Below are positions 22,213-31,776 of a DNA stretch of 64,000 nucleotides, piece after piece; within the stretch, counting starts at the first letter, position 1; each line of letters opens with the position of its first letter. The translations under genes and the position numbers were made by a program. Source of the DNA: Venturia oleaginea (taxonomy: Eukaryota; Ascomycota; Dothideomycetes; Venturiales; Venturiaceae). The stretch lies in the NCBI GenBank assembly GCA_013176395.1, contig JABMLP010000042.1, positions 32,475 to 96,474 on the forward strand, read 5' to 3'. Below the pieces are notes generated by a model. The model was not told the origin of the DNA and ran no database searches. It saw nothing but the letters and a program-made list of their open reading frames with translations.

Positions 22213-22388
22213 TATTACGGGACGGTAGCTGGAAAGACGCAGCATACTCGTAGCCAAAGATTGTTTAGATTCAGTTAAGGAGTGAAGGTATCTACAAACA
22301 GAGAACCTCAATGAGGTTCTTTCTCTATACTAGGCTCAATCAGGCTTAGGCTCTTAGCCTATACCAACCATGGGCCATGCCCATAACA
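22213..22388 (-). repeat. G4 5' LTR
   Basis: 176 bp, one difference seen from 11996-12171. Internal side is toward 22190; the outer side abuts the tyrosine recombinase fragment with no target duplication. Confidence 0.92.
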
Positions 22389-23210
22389 GTCATTACTGGA
22401 GGAGCGGAAGGCATCATTTCCGGCGCTACAGCGGCCAGCTACCTCTCCGCAGTACGTTCAAAGCATATCGACCTGGGATACCCTATCAGCGCGTTCGCTG
22501 ATCCGATGCTCCTACGCGCAAGACAGGGGGCTCTCAACCTCAGGCCTCCGAAGCGCAAGAATAGGCTCCCTATTACTGTACGCATCCTTGAGGGACTGAC
22601 GGCTGTGGAACCGACCACCGGAGCCGACCTCAATCTCGACACTCTCTTCAAGGTGGCCTATGCTGGTTTCTTCCGCCTTGGCGAACTGGCTTACACTAGA
22701 AGAGATAGGGAGCACCCGCTGTTCTCCTATACTCACGTCTTACGGAGCGATATCGCCTTCCATCGTCATACGCCTAGCCATCAGCCTTACGGGGTCTCTA
22801 TTTTCCTGAAGCGTAGCAAGACCGATTACGCTAATCAGGGCGTTCCCATCTCCATCGCCGCAACGGGAAAACCTACCTGTGCAGTAGCCGCCCTGGTAAG
22901 ACTTTTCAGGCACGATCCGAAGCCGCTTTCGGCGCCTCTCTTCGACATCGGCAAAGGGCATTGTTCGGCCGCTGCTGTACACATGCAACTACGCCGACGC
23001 CTCCTCGCTACTGGTATTATCTCCTCGCTGGACGACAAGTCCTACACAGGCCATTCCTTCCGCAGGGGTGCTGCTACGGACGCAGCTGCGAAGGGAGTGC
23101 CTGAGCTCGAGCTTAAGGCAGCGGGTCGATGGTCCTCCGAAGCTTTCCTCCGTTACATATCCCGTTCGTTCGAACAGCAGCTTGCAATCAGTCGCCTGTT
23201 CCTGATATAA
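22389..23210 (+). pseudogene. Tyrosine recombinase/integrase, N-terminally truncated
   Basis: An open frame enters from the G4 LTR by chance and then reads a tyrosine-recombinase catalytic domain. Counting from the in-LTR ATG at 22377, candidate catalytic residues are Arg100 (FFRLGELAY), Lys145/148 (LKRSKTD), His226-x-x-Arg229 (GHSFRRGAAT), Trp252 (GRWSS) and Tyr260 (FLRYIS). The order and spacing match the R-K-HxxR-H/W-Y signature. Related fungal proteins occur in DIRS/Ngaro-like retroelements, Cryptons and domesticated recombinases; the family cannot be fixed here. The DNA-binding N-terminus is missing, cut at the G4 LTR, and is not found on the far side of G4. The catalytic half has no internal stop. 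Confidence 0.82.
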
Positions 23211-23603
23211 CACCGTTGTGTTCACCCGATCGCCAAAAGCTATACTCTGCTTCGCTACACCGCTGTGTTTCTCGCCTCTACCCTGGACCGAGTATGTCGT
23301 ACAGACTCGCCTCCTATCCCACCTCGTTTCCTTCTTGTTTGTCTGGGCCGCAGGCGCTTCGCTTCTGGGCAGTAGGGCACCTCATTTGCCTTCAATCGAG
23401 AAGCAATTGAGCCGTGGGCATGCCATCCTGAGACCTACCCCGTGGCTGAAGCCCCGTGTGGCTGAGGAAGCCTGTATGGCTCAGGGCTCAATGGCTTGCT
23501 CGCTCACAATGAAAATTCACGTGCCCTGGCCTGCGTCCGGCCAATCAACAGATAAAACGTGCCAGATGACCGTGATCCGAAGGCGTGGCGAGATGGAGAT
23601 AGA
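23211..23603. other. Non-coding stretch between recombinase and 122-bp repeat
   Basis: No gene supported. GC-rich sequence that may be the 3' end of the recombinase element, or interior of an LTR whose first 122 bp are at 23604-23725. Confidence 0.4.
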
Positions 23604-23725
23604 TAAGAGGTAGAGACGAGTCTAAGTACTTGCGACCAGTCTCGCGCTAGACCTGATCGAGCAGAACCACCACATTTAACTACGTTTAACTGCATTCGAA
23701 TACCAACATAGTTCGATCATGACAC
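23604..23725 (-). repeat. 122-bp repeat, copy 2
   Basis: Identical to 11353-11474 in the same orientation, i.e. the first 122 bp of a G3-type LTR. Beyond the interior end the two copies are unrelated, so one carries an internal LTR deletion or marks a recombination junction. Confidence 0.85.
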
Positions 23726-23931
23726 TAGATTACTTTGAGTCATAGCCTCTGCGTAACACTTAGATCCTAAGTGTAATTCGGTGACATGTTCTGAAGTGCC
23801 TTATGCCTTCGTATGGATATGTCGTGCCGTCACAATACATGTCACTAAACGTTCAACGTGACAGTATCCGTAACAGATATCTACTTATTGTACTTAATCG
23901 AGGGCTAAGATAAAAATTTCACTTAGGGGTA
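23726..23931. repeat. LTR debris related to G5 and G6
   Basis: Contains short relics. At 23728-23757 TCATAGCCTCTGCGTAACA matches the end of the G5 LTR in plus orientation. Near 23840 GTCGTGCCGTCACA resembles the start of the G6 LTR. At about 23860-23880 CGTGACAGTATCCGTAACA matches the G5 LTR start in minus orientation. These are fragments; no coding content. Confidence 0.6.
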
Positions 23932-24720
23932 ACGTATTCCACCACCGAGCCGGCCATTTTTCCTTGGCACAGCCCTTATCCTCTTTAACACGTAATGTCT
24001 CAACAATGCAACGCGATAGCCGTTCAAGAAGAAGATAGAATTGATCTCGTTCTTCAAACTTATAGCTCTGGCCAATTTCAAAGCCTACGGCGCGCTACTA
24101 TAGCGTTTAACGTTAAACACCAAAGGCTCTCTGATCGACTCCGCGAATCACCTCTCCATCTCAAACTCGCCCAAACTTTCATAAGCTCACTACGATAGAA
24201 GAGCAAACGATTATCCGATATATCCTCGATCTTGATTCGCGAGGATTCGCATCCCGGCTGTGTGAGGTGGCAGATATGGCGGATAAACTACTGGGTATAC
24301 GCGGTGGAGAGCCAGTGGGCAAAAACTGGGCTGAGAGATTCGTAACGCGCTCAGATGAGCTCAAAATAGCCTTCAATCGAGCAAAGGATAGGCAGAGGAT
24401 ACTACAGGAGACACTAGATATAATTGGCGCGTGGTTCAAGCTAGTTGCAGATACTAAAGCCAAGTACGGCGTCCACGAAGAGGATACGCGTAACTTTGAC
24501 GAGATTGGCTTACAGATGGGCGTTATTGGGTCAATGAAGGTCGTTACAGCTTCTGAAAGACGTACAAGGCCTGAACTCATCTAGCCGGGCGATCGCGAAT
24601 GGGTTACGGTTATTCAGAGCATCTGCGCAGCTGGGTATGCGACCCCGCCATTTATTATCTAAAAAGGACGCGTTCACATCTCTGCGTGGTATGAGGATTG
24701 ATTGATTGATTGATTGATTG
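23932..24720 (+). pseudogene. Fot1/pogo transposon P1, 5' half
   Basis: Begins with the terminal repeat ACGTATTCCACCACCGAG after a TA (23930-23931). The transposase starts with ATG at 23995 (MSQQCNAIAVQEED): a psq-type HTH (LQTYSSGQFQSLRRATIAFNV), then after a frame change a CENP-B/HTH-Tnp segment (GGEPVGKNWAERFVTRSDEL) and the first catalytic Asp (NFDEIGLQMG, usually NFDETGF). Several stops and frame changes occur. The remaining match (DREWVTVI ... PPFII, stop, KGRVHISAWYED) ends at a GATT microsatellite at 24696-24720. The rest of the transposase is at 34661-35707. Confidence 0.82.
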
Positions 24721-24724
24721 ATTT
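24696..24724. repeat. GATT microsatellite
   Basis: About seven tandem GATT units directly at the break in the P1 transposase, followed by ATTTTATC (24721-24728), which recurs at 34653-34660 where the transposase resumes. Confidence 0.9.
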
Positions 24725-24728
24725 TATC

Positions 24729-25208
24729 CTACTCGGTTGCAGCCGCTTAATCACGCAGCTATGTCCGGTTAGGAGGACTTCATCAGACAGCCGACACGTG
24801 ATAGATTATATAATCCACCGCGCCCCACTTCGCCCCGTTCACTGAAACAAGACCAGCTGTGCCCTCGGTCCTCCCCCTTTTCCCCTAACCAGTATCTCCA
24901 AATGCCCGCGGGCTCTTGTAGATACTGGTTACTCTGCTAGTATATCTGTGCTATGTAGACTCAAGAGGCAATGCCTCGTGTTTCGCTATCCTTCTACCTA
25001 CAGTATCCTTCTACCTACAGTCTCCCTCTAGTGCTCAGCTTTGTCTATCTGTTTCGCCTTATCCCTCAAGGCCAATGGGTTCCCTAAGTATGTTTCTGCT
25101 TGTGAAAGTTGCCTTGCACCAGATTCCTATGCGGCAGTGTATTTGGTTGTGTGATGCTGGAGACAATAGTAACCATCGTAGTCGTGATTTCGCTGCTTGG
25201 GTGTGATA
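24729..25208. other. Non-coding left part of the P1 insertion
   Basis: No gene supported. Contains a doubled ATCCTTCTACCTACAGT phrase around 24990-25025 and a TATATAATCC stretch. Becomes contiguous with 32252 when G5 and one copy of its CTCCG duplication are removed. Confidence 0.5.
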
Positions 25209-25213
25209 CTCCG

Positions 25214-25683
25214 TGTTACGCAGAGGCTATGGCTCAAGTAATATAGCTGGAATTGGCTATTCCGTACAGTGAGGTTCAAGTAATCCTGGGGCGACAATAT
25301 CGTATCAAACAAGTGTAGCGAAGTTTGTGAGATATAAGAGTCGTGAATTGTGCTAAGTAACTAAAGCAATAGCGAAGTAACTATGAGAGTGAAGATACGA
25401 GATACTGAGGGAGCAGTGTCTCGTCCTTTATATAGAGATCCCATCTCTATGAAAATCCTCCGTTCATTATGATCATCCCGATCATGATGAACAGCCTGAG
25501 CGGAATGAACACAAACGTTCATTCTGCTTACCTTGCCAAGAATGATCAACCACGTGATCCTTCAACCCCGTGTAACAATCATCCAATCATAAGAAGACAT
25601 GATGGTATGCACTTAGGAATCCAAATGCATACGAATGCATCAAATATAATCCTGTACACGCTCACGTGACAGTATCCGTAACA
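25214..25683 (-). repeat. G5 3' LTR
   Basis: 470 bp. Contains TATATAAAG on the minus strand (around 25432-25440), a likely promoter TATA box for the sense transcript. The same AT-rich site reads TTTATATAG on the plus strand, upstream of the antisense ORF. Confidence 0.95.
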
Positions 25684-25757
25684 TAGCCCTCCTTCTTAGT
25701 AAGCTGGTCCCACAGCGCTTACTTAAGGTCACACGGACCCCGCACAGAAAACCAAAG

Positions 25758-26336
25758 ATGTCTTCTGCATCATCTTTACGACGCAAACGTATCGCCGACG
25801 AGATCGAACAACAAGGTGATCCATCCGCTATCGCCTGCGAATACTGCTTCAAACATAACATCCTTTGCATCATTATGCCGTCGTCGAAGTCGCTGAAATG
25901 CGCAAGCTGCGCCAAGAAGGGAATTAAGTGTGTCGATGTGTCCTGGGCTTCCCTAGACAAAACGAGAGAACAAACAAAGAAGTCGTTATCTCGTGACGAG
26001 GAGAAGCTGGGGAAAATCCTTATTGAAATGCAAAGAGTGTTGAGTGAGCAACAAGAGTTGTTGTCTCGGATATCAAGGAATCGCAAACTCTTGGAGTTGG
26101 CTGAGGCGAGAGCAAAAACGAAAACAATTTGTTTATTAGAGGAACTCGAGGAAGAGGAGGAAGAGAAACGGAGAGTAAACGGTGGGCTTTCGAACGGTGA
26201 GCTCGCCGAAGCTTCTAACGATCTTTCCGTCTTCCTTGGTTCGATCGAGACTTCAGGGATGAAGGTCTGGAATGCTCTGGATGTTCCCGATGGAAATCCC
26301 GCAGAGCTTGGAGAGAGTTCTTCAAGTGTGACATAG
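25758..26336 (+). CDS. Antisense ORF in G5: Zn2Cys6-like motif plus coiled coil
   Basis: 192 codons with an ATG 74 bp from the 3' LTR, on the strand opposite gag-pol; its last 122 bp overlap the pol 3' end. Six cysteines near residues 30-65 have spacing CX2CX6CX10CX2CX6C (CEYCFKHNILC ... CASCAKKGIKC), inside the consensus of fungal Zn2Cys6 binuclear-cluster DNA-binding domains. Just before them is a basic stretch (RRKRIADEIEQ). Residues about 70-125 form a heptad-like helical region (EEKLGKILIEMQRVLSEQQELL), then an acidic run (EELEEEEEEKRR). Zn2Cys6 factors usually have basic residues between Cys2 and Cys3 (here FKHNIL) and a Pro in the loop (here MPSSK), so the match is partial. It could be a chromatin- or DNA-binding accessory protein, or a non-DNA-binding zinc protein. 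Whether it is expressed cannot be seen. Confidence 0.72.
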   Translation: MSSASSLRRKRIADEIEQQGDPSAIACEYCFKHNILCIIMPSSKSLKCASCAKKGIKCVDVSWASLDKTREQTKKSLSRDEEKLGKILIEMQRVLSEQQELLSRISRNRKLLELAEARAKTKTICLLEELEEEEEEKRRVNGGLSNGELAEASNDLSVFLGSIETSGMKVWNALDVPDGNPAELGESSSSVT

Positions 26337-29300
26337 GCTCCCAAGTGTTTTCCGAGGTAGGATAGCCTTTCCACTTAATGAGGTACTTGTGCTGACGTTG
26401 CACAATAGCATGGTTAACGACAGTTTCGACATCATACTCAGGCTCGAGTTGATCGCCTTGGAGTATCGTTTTTTGGTCAAGCGGGGCGTCTGGATGTGCT
26501 GGTTCAAGCAGGGAGACATGGAATACCGGGTGTATTCTCATTCCCTTAGGTAGCTTGAGTTTGTAATTGACTGCACCTTTAACTTCGTCGATTTCGAAAG
26601 CGCCGAGCTTTCTGAAGTCAAGTTTCTCGCTTGGTCTTTTTGTCTTGATGTTGCGTCGCCATAGGTAAACTTTATCCCCCTTCTTAAGAACAGGTCCCAC
26701 TGTTCTTTTCTGATTCACACGCATAGCCATGCGCATGTTCAAGAAGGTAATGTCATACTTCAATTGGTCGTGAAGCTGTGACAACTCAGATGCAACAACC
26801 GTTGCGTCTGTGGGTAATAGGTTTCCTTGCTCAATCTCGAATTGAGGTTCTCGTCCAAAGTTAGCAAAGAATGGAGACATCCTGATGGTGTCTTGAACAG
26901 TAGCATTATAAGCGAATGCTGCAAGAGGTAAAAGCGATACCCAATTGCTTTGATCGTCATCGACGTATATGCGAAGGTACTGTTCCATTGTCTGGTTCAT
27001 TCTTTCTGTTTGTCCATCCGTCTGAGGGTGGTAAGCTGTTGATAAACTTCTTCTGATCTTTAGCATCTCACAGAGCTCTTCCCAGAAATGAGAGGTGAAG
27101 AGGCTGTCTCGATCTGAGATAATATTATCAGGAATGCCATGCTTGCTGACGACATCTCGTAAGAATACTCCTGCCAAGTATCGCGTGTCGTAGCCTTTTG
27201 GTAGTGGGATAAAGATCGCGTACTTCGTGAGTCGATCTATCACAACCATGATGTGTTCGTACTGAACACCATCCAAGCTTGGAGAAGGTGGCAAAGGTCC
27301 AACGAAATCCATGGATATGGTTTTCCATGCGCCGTGAGGCGCTTTGTTGGGTTGGAGAAGTCCGTAGGGCTTGTGTCGTTCGTATTTGGCTTTCTTGCAA
27401 AGAACACACTTTCCTATTTCCTTGAAAACTTCCTGTCGCATGCGAGGGAAGTAGAAGGTATTCTGGAGTCGTGAAAGGACAATCTCTGGTCGGCAATGAC
27501 CGTTAAGCGGAGATTCATGTTGGTGTAGGATGTACTGTTTCCTTAGGCTTGCGGGAAGATATACCAGGTCGTTGAAGATAAACAAGCCATCTTCAATACG
27601 GGTATTCAGATCCGCTGATTGAATATAGCCTTGTACATCTGGATCCTTTTGTTGCGCGTTCCTGACCTCTTGCCAATAAGAGGGCTTTCCAGACTGGAGT
27701 AATGATACCTGGTGTATAAGGGCATTACCTTCCTGTCGGAATAAAGCGCGTTCGACTCTCTCTTTTTCTCCTGCCATAAAGTCTTCTCTTCGACTTAATG
27801 CATCGGCGTTGATATTTTCCTTTCCTTTCTTGTAAAGGATTTGGAAACTGTAAGATGACAGCTCTTCTGACCATCTTAGTTGCCGTCGATTCAATTCCTT
27901 TGTTGTCGTGAAATTCCGCAGGTTCTTATGGTCGGAATACACAGTGATCTTGTGTTTCGCTCCTTCAAGATAATGCTTCCAGTGCTTGAAGGCATCAACT
28001 ATTGCCATAAGTTCTTTGTCTGACGTGGAGTAGTTGATTTCTGCTTTCAGGAATTTTCGTGCATGGTAAGCTACCGGTCTTAGCTTTCCATTTGAATCGG
28101 GTTGGCTGAGGCATGCTCCGAGGGCTCGATCGGATGCATCCGCCTCGACTGTGGCTGGTTTTTTTGGGTCAAACAGTTGCAGAATAGGTGGTGTGGTTAA
28201 CCGTGTCTTGAGTGCGTCAAAGGCCTTTTGCGCATGCTCATTCCATTCGAAAGTAATCCATTTCTTCATCAATCCCGTAAGGGGTTCTGCAACCTCGGAA
28301 AAGCCTTCGATGAATTGTCGGTAGTAGTTTGCGAAGGCGTGAAATGACTGTACTCCTTTGACGTTCGAGGGTACTGGCCAATCGCGGACCTTCTGGTAGA
28401 TTTCCGGATCGATCTCAAGTCCAGCTTGAGAGACAAAACATCCAACGAACTTGATTCGTTGCTTGTGGAATTCGCTTTTCGATGGTTTTAGCCGTAGGTT
28501 AAATTTCATCAGTGCGCGGAGGACTGTTCGAACGTGTTTGACGTGTTCTTCGAACGTTCGAGAGTAAACCAAAATATCGTCCATATAAACAGACACAAAC
28601 TTGTCTAAATGTTCACGAAGAACATTGTTCATATAGGCTTGCAGCGTAGCAGGGGCGTTTGTCAATCCGAAGGGCATGACAAGGTATTCGTAGTGCCCAA
28701 GGCGAGTGCGGAATGCTGTCTTCCACTCGTCACCTTCCTTAATCCTAATTCGATGAAAAGCCGCAGGAATATCGAATTTTGTGAACCATTTGGCTCCTTG
28801 GAGTCTGTCCCTCAACTCCTGGATTAAAGGCAGCGTGTACGCATTCTTCTCTGAAATCTCGTTCAGATGTCGGTAGTCAACACACAATCGTTGTGAACCA
28901 TCGGGCTTGGGTACGTAGAAAACTGGATATCCGGCGGGTGACTTTGACTCCCGGATAAACCCTTTCTTCGTGAAATCGTCGATGTACTCACGAAGGGTTT
29001 CAAGCTGATCTTCGCGCAGCGGGTAGATCTTGAACTTCTTGGGTTGTTCGTTGTTTTTGAGCTTGATCTCATGATCCCATGGTTGGTGTGGTGGAAGAGA
29101 ATCCTCGATTGATTCCTCTTTGAAAAGTTCCGCAAATTCCTGGTACTCATTGGGAATTTGGAACACTGGACTATCCTCCTCTGTCTAGAGACGATAGCAG
29201 TATGCCACTTCAACGTGTGTAGGCCTTTTCCGCAAAGGTCTTTGTGCTGTCCGTGTTCTAGCGCGCATGCTAGCCTGCACGGGATATCGATGATCTGGGA

Positions 29301-29688
29301 ACGTAAGTGTCAACGTCCCCCAGTCGATATGCGGATTGTGAGTTTGAAGCCATGGCAGACCAAGGATCAGATCCGAGTCTCCAATATTCGTGACGTCTAG
29401 AACGATCCGTTCTTTTCTCCCTTGTATCCACAAGGTTACGTCTGCTTCATAAATCACCATGCCTCCATTGGAGTCGACAGGTCTCCCATCAGCGATCGTT
29501 AATGAATATGGATACCGTTTCGACTTGATAGGTATTTTCCATTCATTCACTAAGGACTCGCTTAGGAGGTTCCTATCGGCGCCAGTGTCGATGAAGGCCA
29601 ATGCTGGTACATAGTCGATCTTTGCTTCGACCAGCATCTTAGGTATACCAAGGTTATTCAGGGAATGAGGCGCTTCAATTGGATTCAA
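26215..29688 (-). CDS. G5 Pol (protease-RT-RNase H-integrase-chromodomain), one in-frame amber
   Basis: A single frame of about 1158 codons broken only by TAG at 29185-29187. Protease: FIDTGADRNLLSE. After the stop: RT with YMDDILVYS, RNase H (EADASDRALGACL, DHKNL), integrase zinc site (HQHESPLNGHCR ... CVLCKKAK), core MDFVGPLPPS, DRDSLFTS and TDGQTERMNQ, the KGDKVYLWRRNIK C-terminal domain, and a chromodomain (HKYLIKWKGYPTSENTWEPM). G1 has CAG at the stop position, so this is one C-to-T change. No ATG starts the frame; it is -1 relative to gag and open across the gag stop, so Gag-Pol is expected by frameshifting. All catalytic motifs seen are intact. Confidence 0.93.
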
Positions 29689-29699
29689 CAGAGGCCTCT

Positions 29700-31724
29700 C
29701 TACTGTTGATCCACCTCATTTCCCGAATTCTCGTGCCATTTGCATGCATGCTTCGTGTTGACTGCGATGTCCAATCGTTGGACAAGGTGTCGAAGGTTCC
29801 TTGTCCCATTCGGATGGTGTGGGCAGGTGAAGTCGATACAAGCATCTGGGTTGAGTCCCTTATGGTGAGGGTCATCCTGATCGATGGCTCGCTTGATGTC
29901 CCTGACAAAGCGATTAATTCGGAATGTCTTGAATTCTGAATCTTCCTCATCGTCGTCTGTGGATTCCTCTTCAGAACTGTCTTCTTCCTCAGATCCATCG
30001 TCGTCGCTAGGCACGGTTTGAGAAGAGTTGTTCTTGTAAGCAATCGGTAGTTCCTCGTTGTTCGTTCCTCCCGGGGCATTCGCCAATGCAGCGTTGAGGT
30101 CGAGTTCCGGAACGTCGGAATCATTCGATTCTTCGAAGTCCTGGTGCTGGGGGAGATCGCACTCCTCGCTTGTGCACCAGTTCATAGGTACATGTTTATG
30201 GTATTCGCTCGTAGCGTCGGTTCGGACGTTGGGGATTTCCATGATCTTTCGACGGGTTGTATGATTAATCTCTTCGTCGTGAAAAGGATGGAATACCCAA
30301 TCTTTCTCGCCTGGGTCCTGCTCGGATTTGTGCTCCCACATCAGGCACTCTTTAAGCTGGCACCAGTTTGCTGGAATGATCCAGTGGAGATCGTGTCCTG
30401 CATCTGTTCGAACATTCGGGCGTCTACTAACGAGTTTGACGGCCGTTGCTGTATTACCGACCCGAGCTTGGTTAACCCCGTACTCTGGTGTTGGTAATCC
30501 TGCTCGTTCGCAGATTTTCGCGATGCTGTCGGGTGACGAACTCATCATTGCGAGATGTCCTTTGCCTTGACCGTTGTAACCTTTCCTACCCCTTGGGTAG
30601 TATCCGGAACCCTCTTTCTCGGATCGGTGTACTTCACAGTCGTCCTCATAGCAAGCTGTCCAGCTTAGTACGTCGTGGTCTGAAAGTTTGACTGACAGTA
30701 CTACAGCGTTGGATCGGATAGCGTTGAGGTGTACTATGGACGGGTTTCCAAATCGTTGTCCCTGATTCGTGAAACGTCCATTGTTGTTCTTCTTAGGCTG
30801 TCGACATTTGTTGGCGTAATGTCCTGTTTTACCGCAGTTATAACATTTTCCTTTCTGACCTGTGCCTTTCTTGGGTCCACGTGGAGCGCTTTGAATCTTG
30901 TCAAGCTCCATCGGCTGTGGTCCGTACGGATCAACGCGTCGAGCGCTTGTATTAGCTCGCCCGTGGTTTCCGTTTCCTCGATAAGAACTTGCTCCCTTCC
31001 TTTGGAGTTTTCTTTCGAAAAGGCGGTTATCGATCTTGATTGACGACTCAATCATCGAGTGTAGGTCCTGAGGCTGATCTTCCTTCCTACTGATTTCATC
31101 CTTGATATCCTCCTTGAGGCCATCGTAGTATCGGCTGAGCAGAGCCTCACTTCCCCAATTAAGGTGTGCAGCGATGCGCTGGAAGTGGGCGGAGTAGTCT
31201 GCAGCTGATATATGTTGTCTCAAAACCTTCAGTTCTCTTTCGGCGATTCTCTTTTCATCAACATTTCCAAAGACCATGTTGATTTCTTTCAAGAACTCTC
31301 CGTGTGAAAGGAAGAGTCTCCTGTACTCGTAATCGTCGGGATCCGTAAGATACTCGTTGAGGCGGTCCTCAATCCATGCGTAAGCTGTTCCTCGCATGTA
31401 GCTGATAACAAACATGACTCTCTTTTCTTGGGTAGCGAACTCGGAAGCGTTCCAATACATGTAAAGATTGCATTGTGTAAGGAATGTCTTAAGTTTTCCG
31501 CGTTCTCCCTTGAACACTTCGGGTGGATTGACCTTGACCTTGTTTTGATCGTTTCGGGTTTCGTTCTGTGCCGAAGAGCTTGGTGTAGCTTGAGGTGCCA
31601 TCTCTTCTTCGTCGTCGCTCGATTCTGGTTCTACCGTACGTTGTCTTTGCGGTGGAGGCGGCGGCGGCGGTGGCGGAACGGATTCTTTTCGTTTCCCTTG
31701 ACCCTTGGATGAAACCGTGGACAT
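29700..31724 (-). CDS. G5 Gag
   Basis: Intact 674-residue Gag, ATG 48 nt after the 5' LTR. N-terminal poly-proline tract (about 17-25), acidic patch, the retrotransposon Gag core (VNPPEVFKGERGKLKTFLTQ ... YMRGTAYAWIEDRLNEYL), and a CCHC zinc knuckle CYNCGKTGHYANKC around residue 300. The C-terminal third is long for a gypsy Gag and very acidic (SEEEDSSEEESTDDDEEDSE), with scattered Cys/His pairs. The homologous C-terminal part can be followed in G1 at 1989-3133, though frameshifted. Confidence 0.92.
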   Translation of the reverse strand: MSTVSSKGQGKRKESVPPPPPPPPPQRQRTVEPESSDDEEEMAPQATPSSSAQNETRNDQNKVKVNPPEVFKGERGKLKTFLTQCNLYMYWNASEFATQEKRVMFVISYMRGTAYAWIEDRLNEYLTDPDDYEYRRLFLSHGEFLKEINMVFGNVDEKRIAERELKVLRQHISAADYSAHFQRIAAHLNWGSEALLSRYYDGLKEDIKDEISRKEDQPQDLHSMIESSIKIDNRLFERKLQRKGASSYRGNGNHGRANTSARRVDPYGPQPMELDKIQSAPRGPKKGTGQKGKCYNCGKTGHYANKCRQPKKNNNGRFTNQGQRFGNPSIVHLNAIRSNAVVLSVKLSDHDVLSWTACYEDDCEVHRSEKEGSGYYPRGRKGYNGQGKGHLAMMSSSPDSIAKICERAGLPTPEYGVNQARVGNTATAVKLVSRRPNVRTDAGHDLHWIIPANWCQLKECLMWEHKSEQDPGEKDWVFHPFHDEEINHTTRRKIMEIPNVRTDATSEYHKHVPMNWCTSEECDLPQHQDFEESNDSDVPELDLNAALANAPGGTNNEELPIAYKNNSSQTVPSDDDGSEEEDSSEEESTDDDEEDSEFKTFRINRFVRDIKRAIDQDDPHHKGLNPDACIDFTCPHHPNGTRNLRHLVQRLDIAVNTKHACKWHENSGNEVDQQ

Positions 31725-31776
31725 AGGTTTGTTGGATACTTCGTCAACCTTACTGTATAGAGCGGTATCTTCACTA

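Larger units (their letters stand above)
11996..22388 (-). mobile_element. Ty3/gypsy element G4, complete but interrupted by copia C1
   Basis: Bounded by two 176-bp LTRs (11996-12171 and 22213-22388) that differ at one base seen (TTAAAGAG against TTAAGGAG). On the minus strand each LTR starts TGTTATGGG and ends GTAATA, so the usual terminal CA is absent. A polypurine tract (AAGGAGGGGGG) lies just inside the left, 3' LTR. Gag and pol are on the minus strand; copia C1 sits in the 3' part of pol. The five bases outside the LTRs (CTGCG and GTCAT) do not match, and the flanks are different broken elements, so the ends were probably reshuffled after insertion. Without C1 the element is about 5.58 kb. 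Confidence 0.92.
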
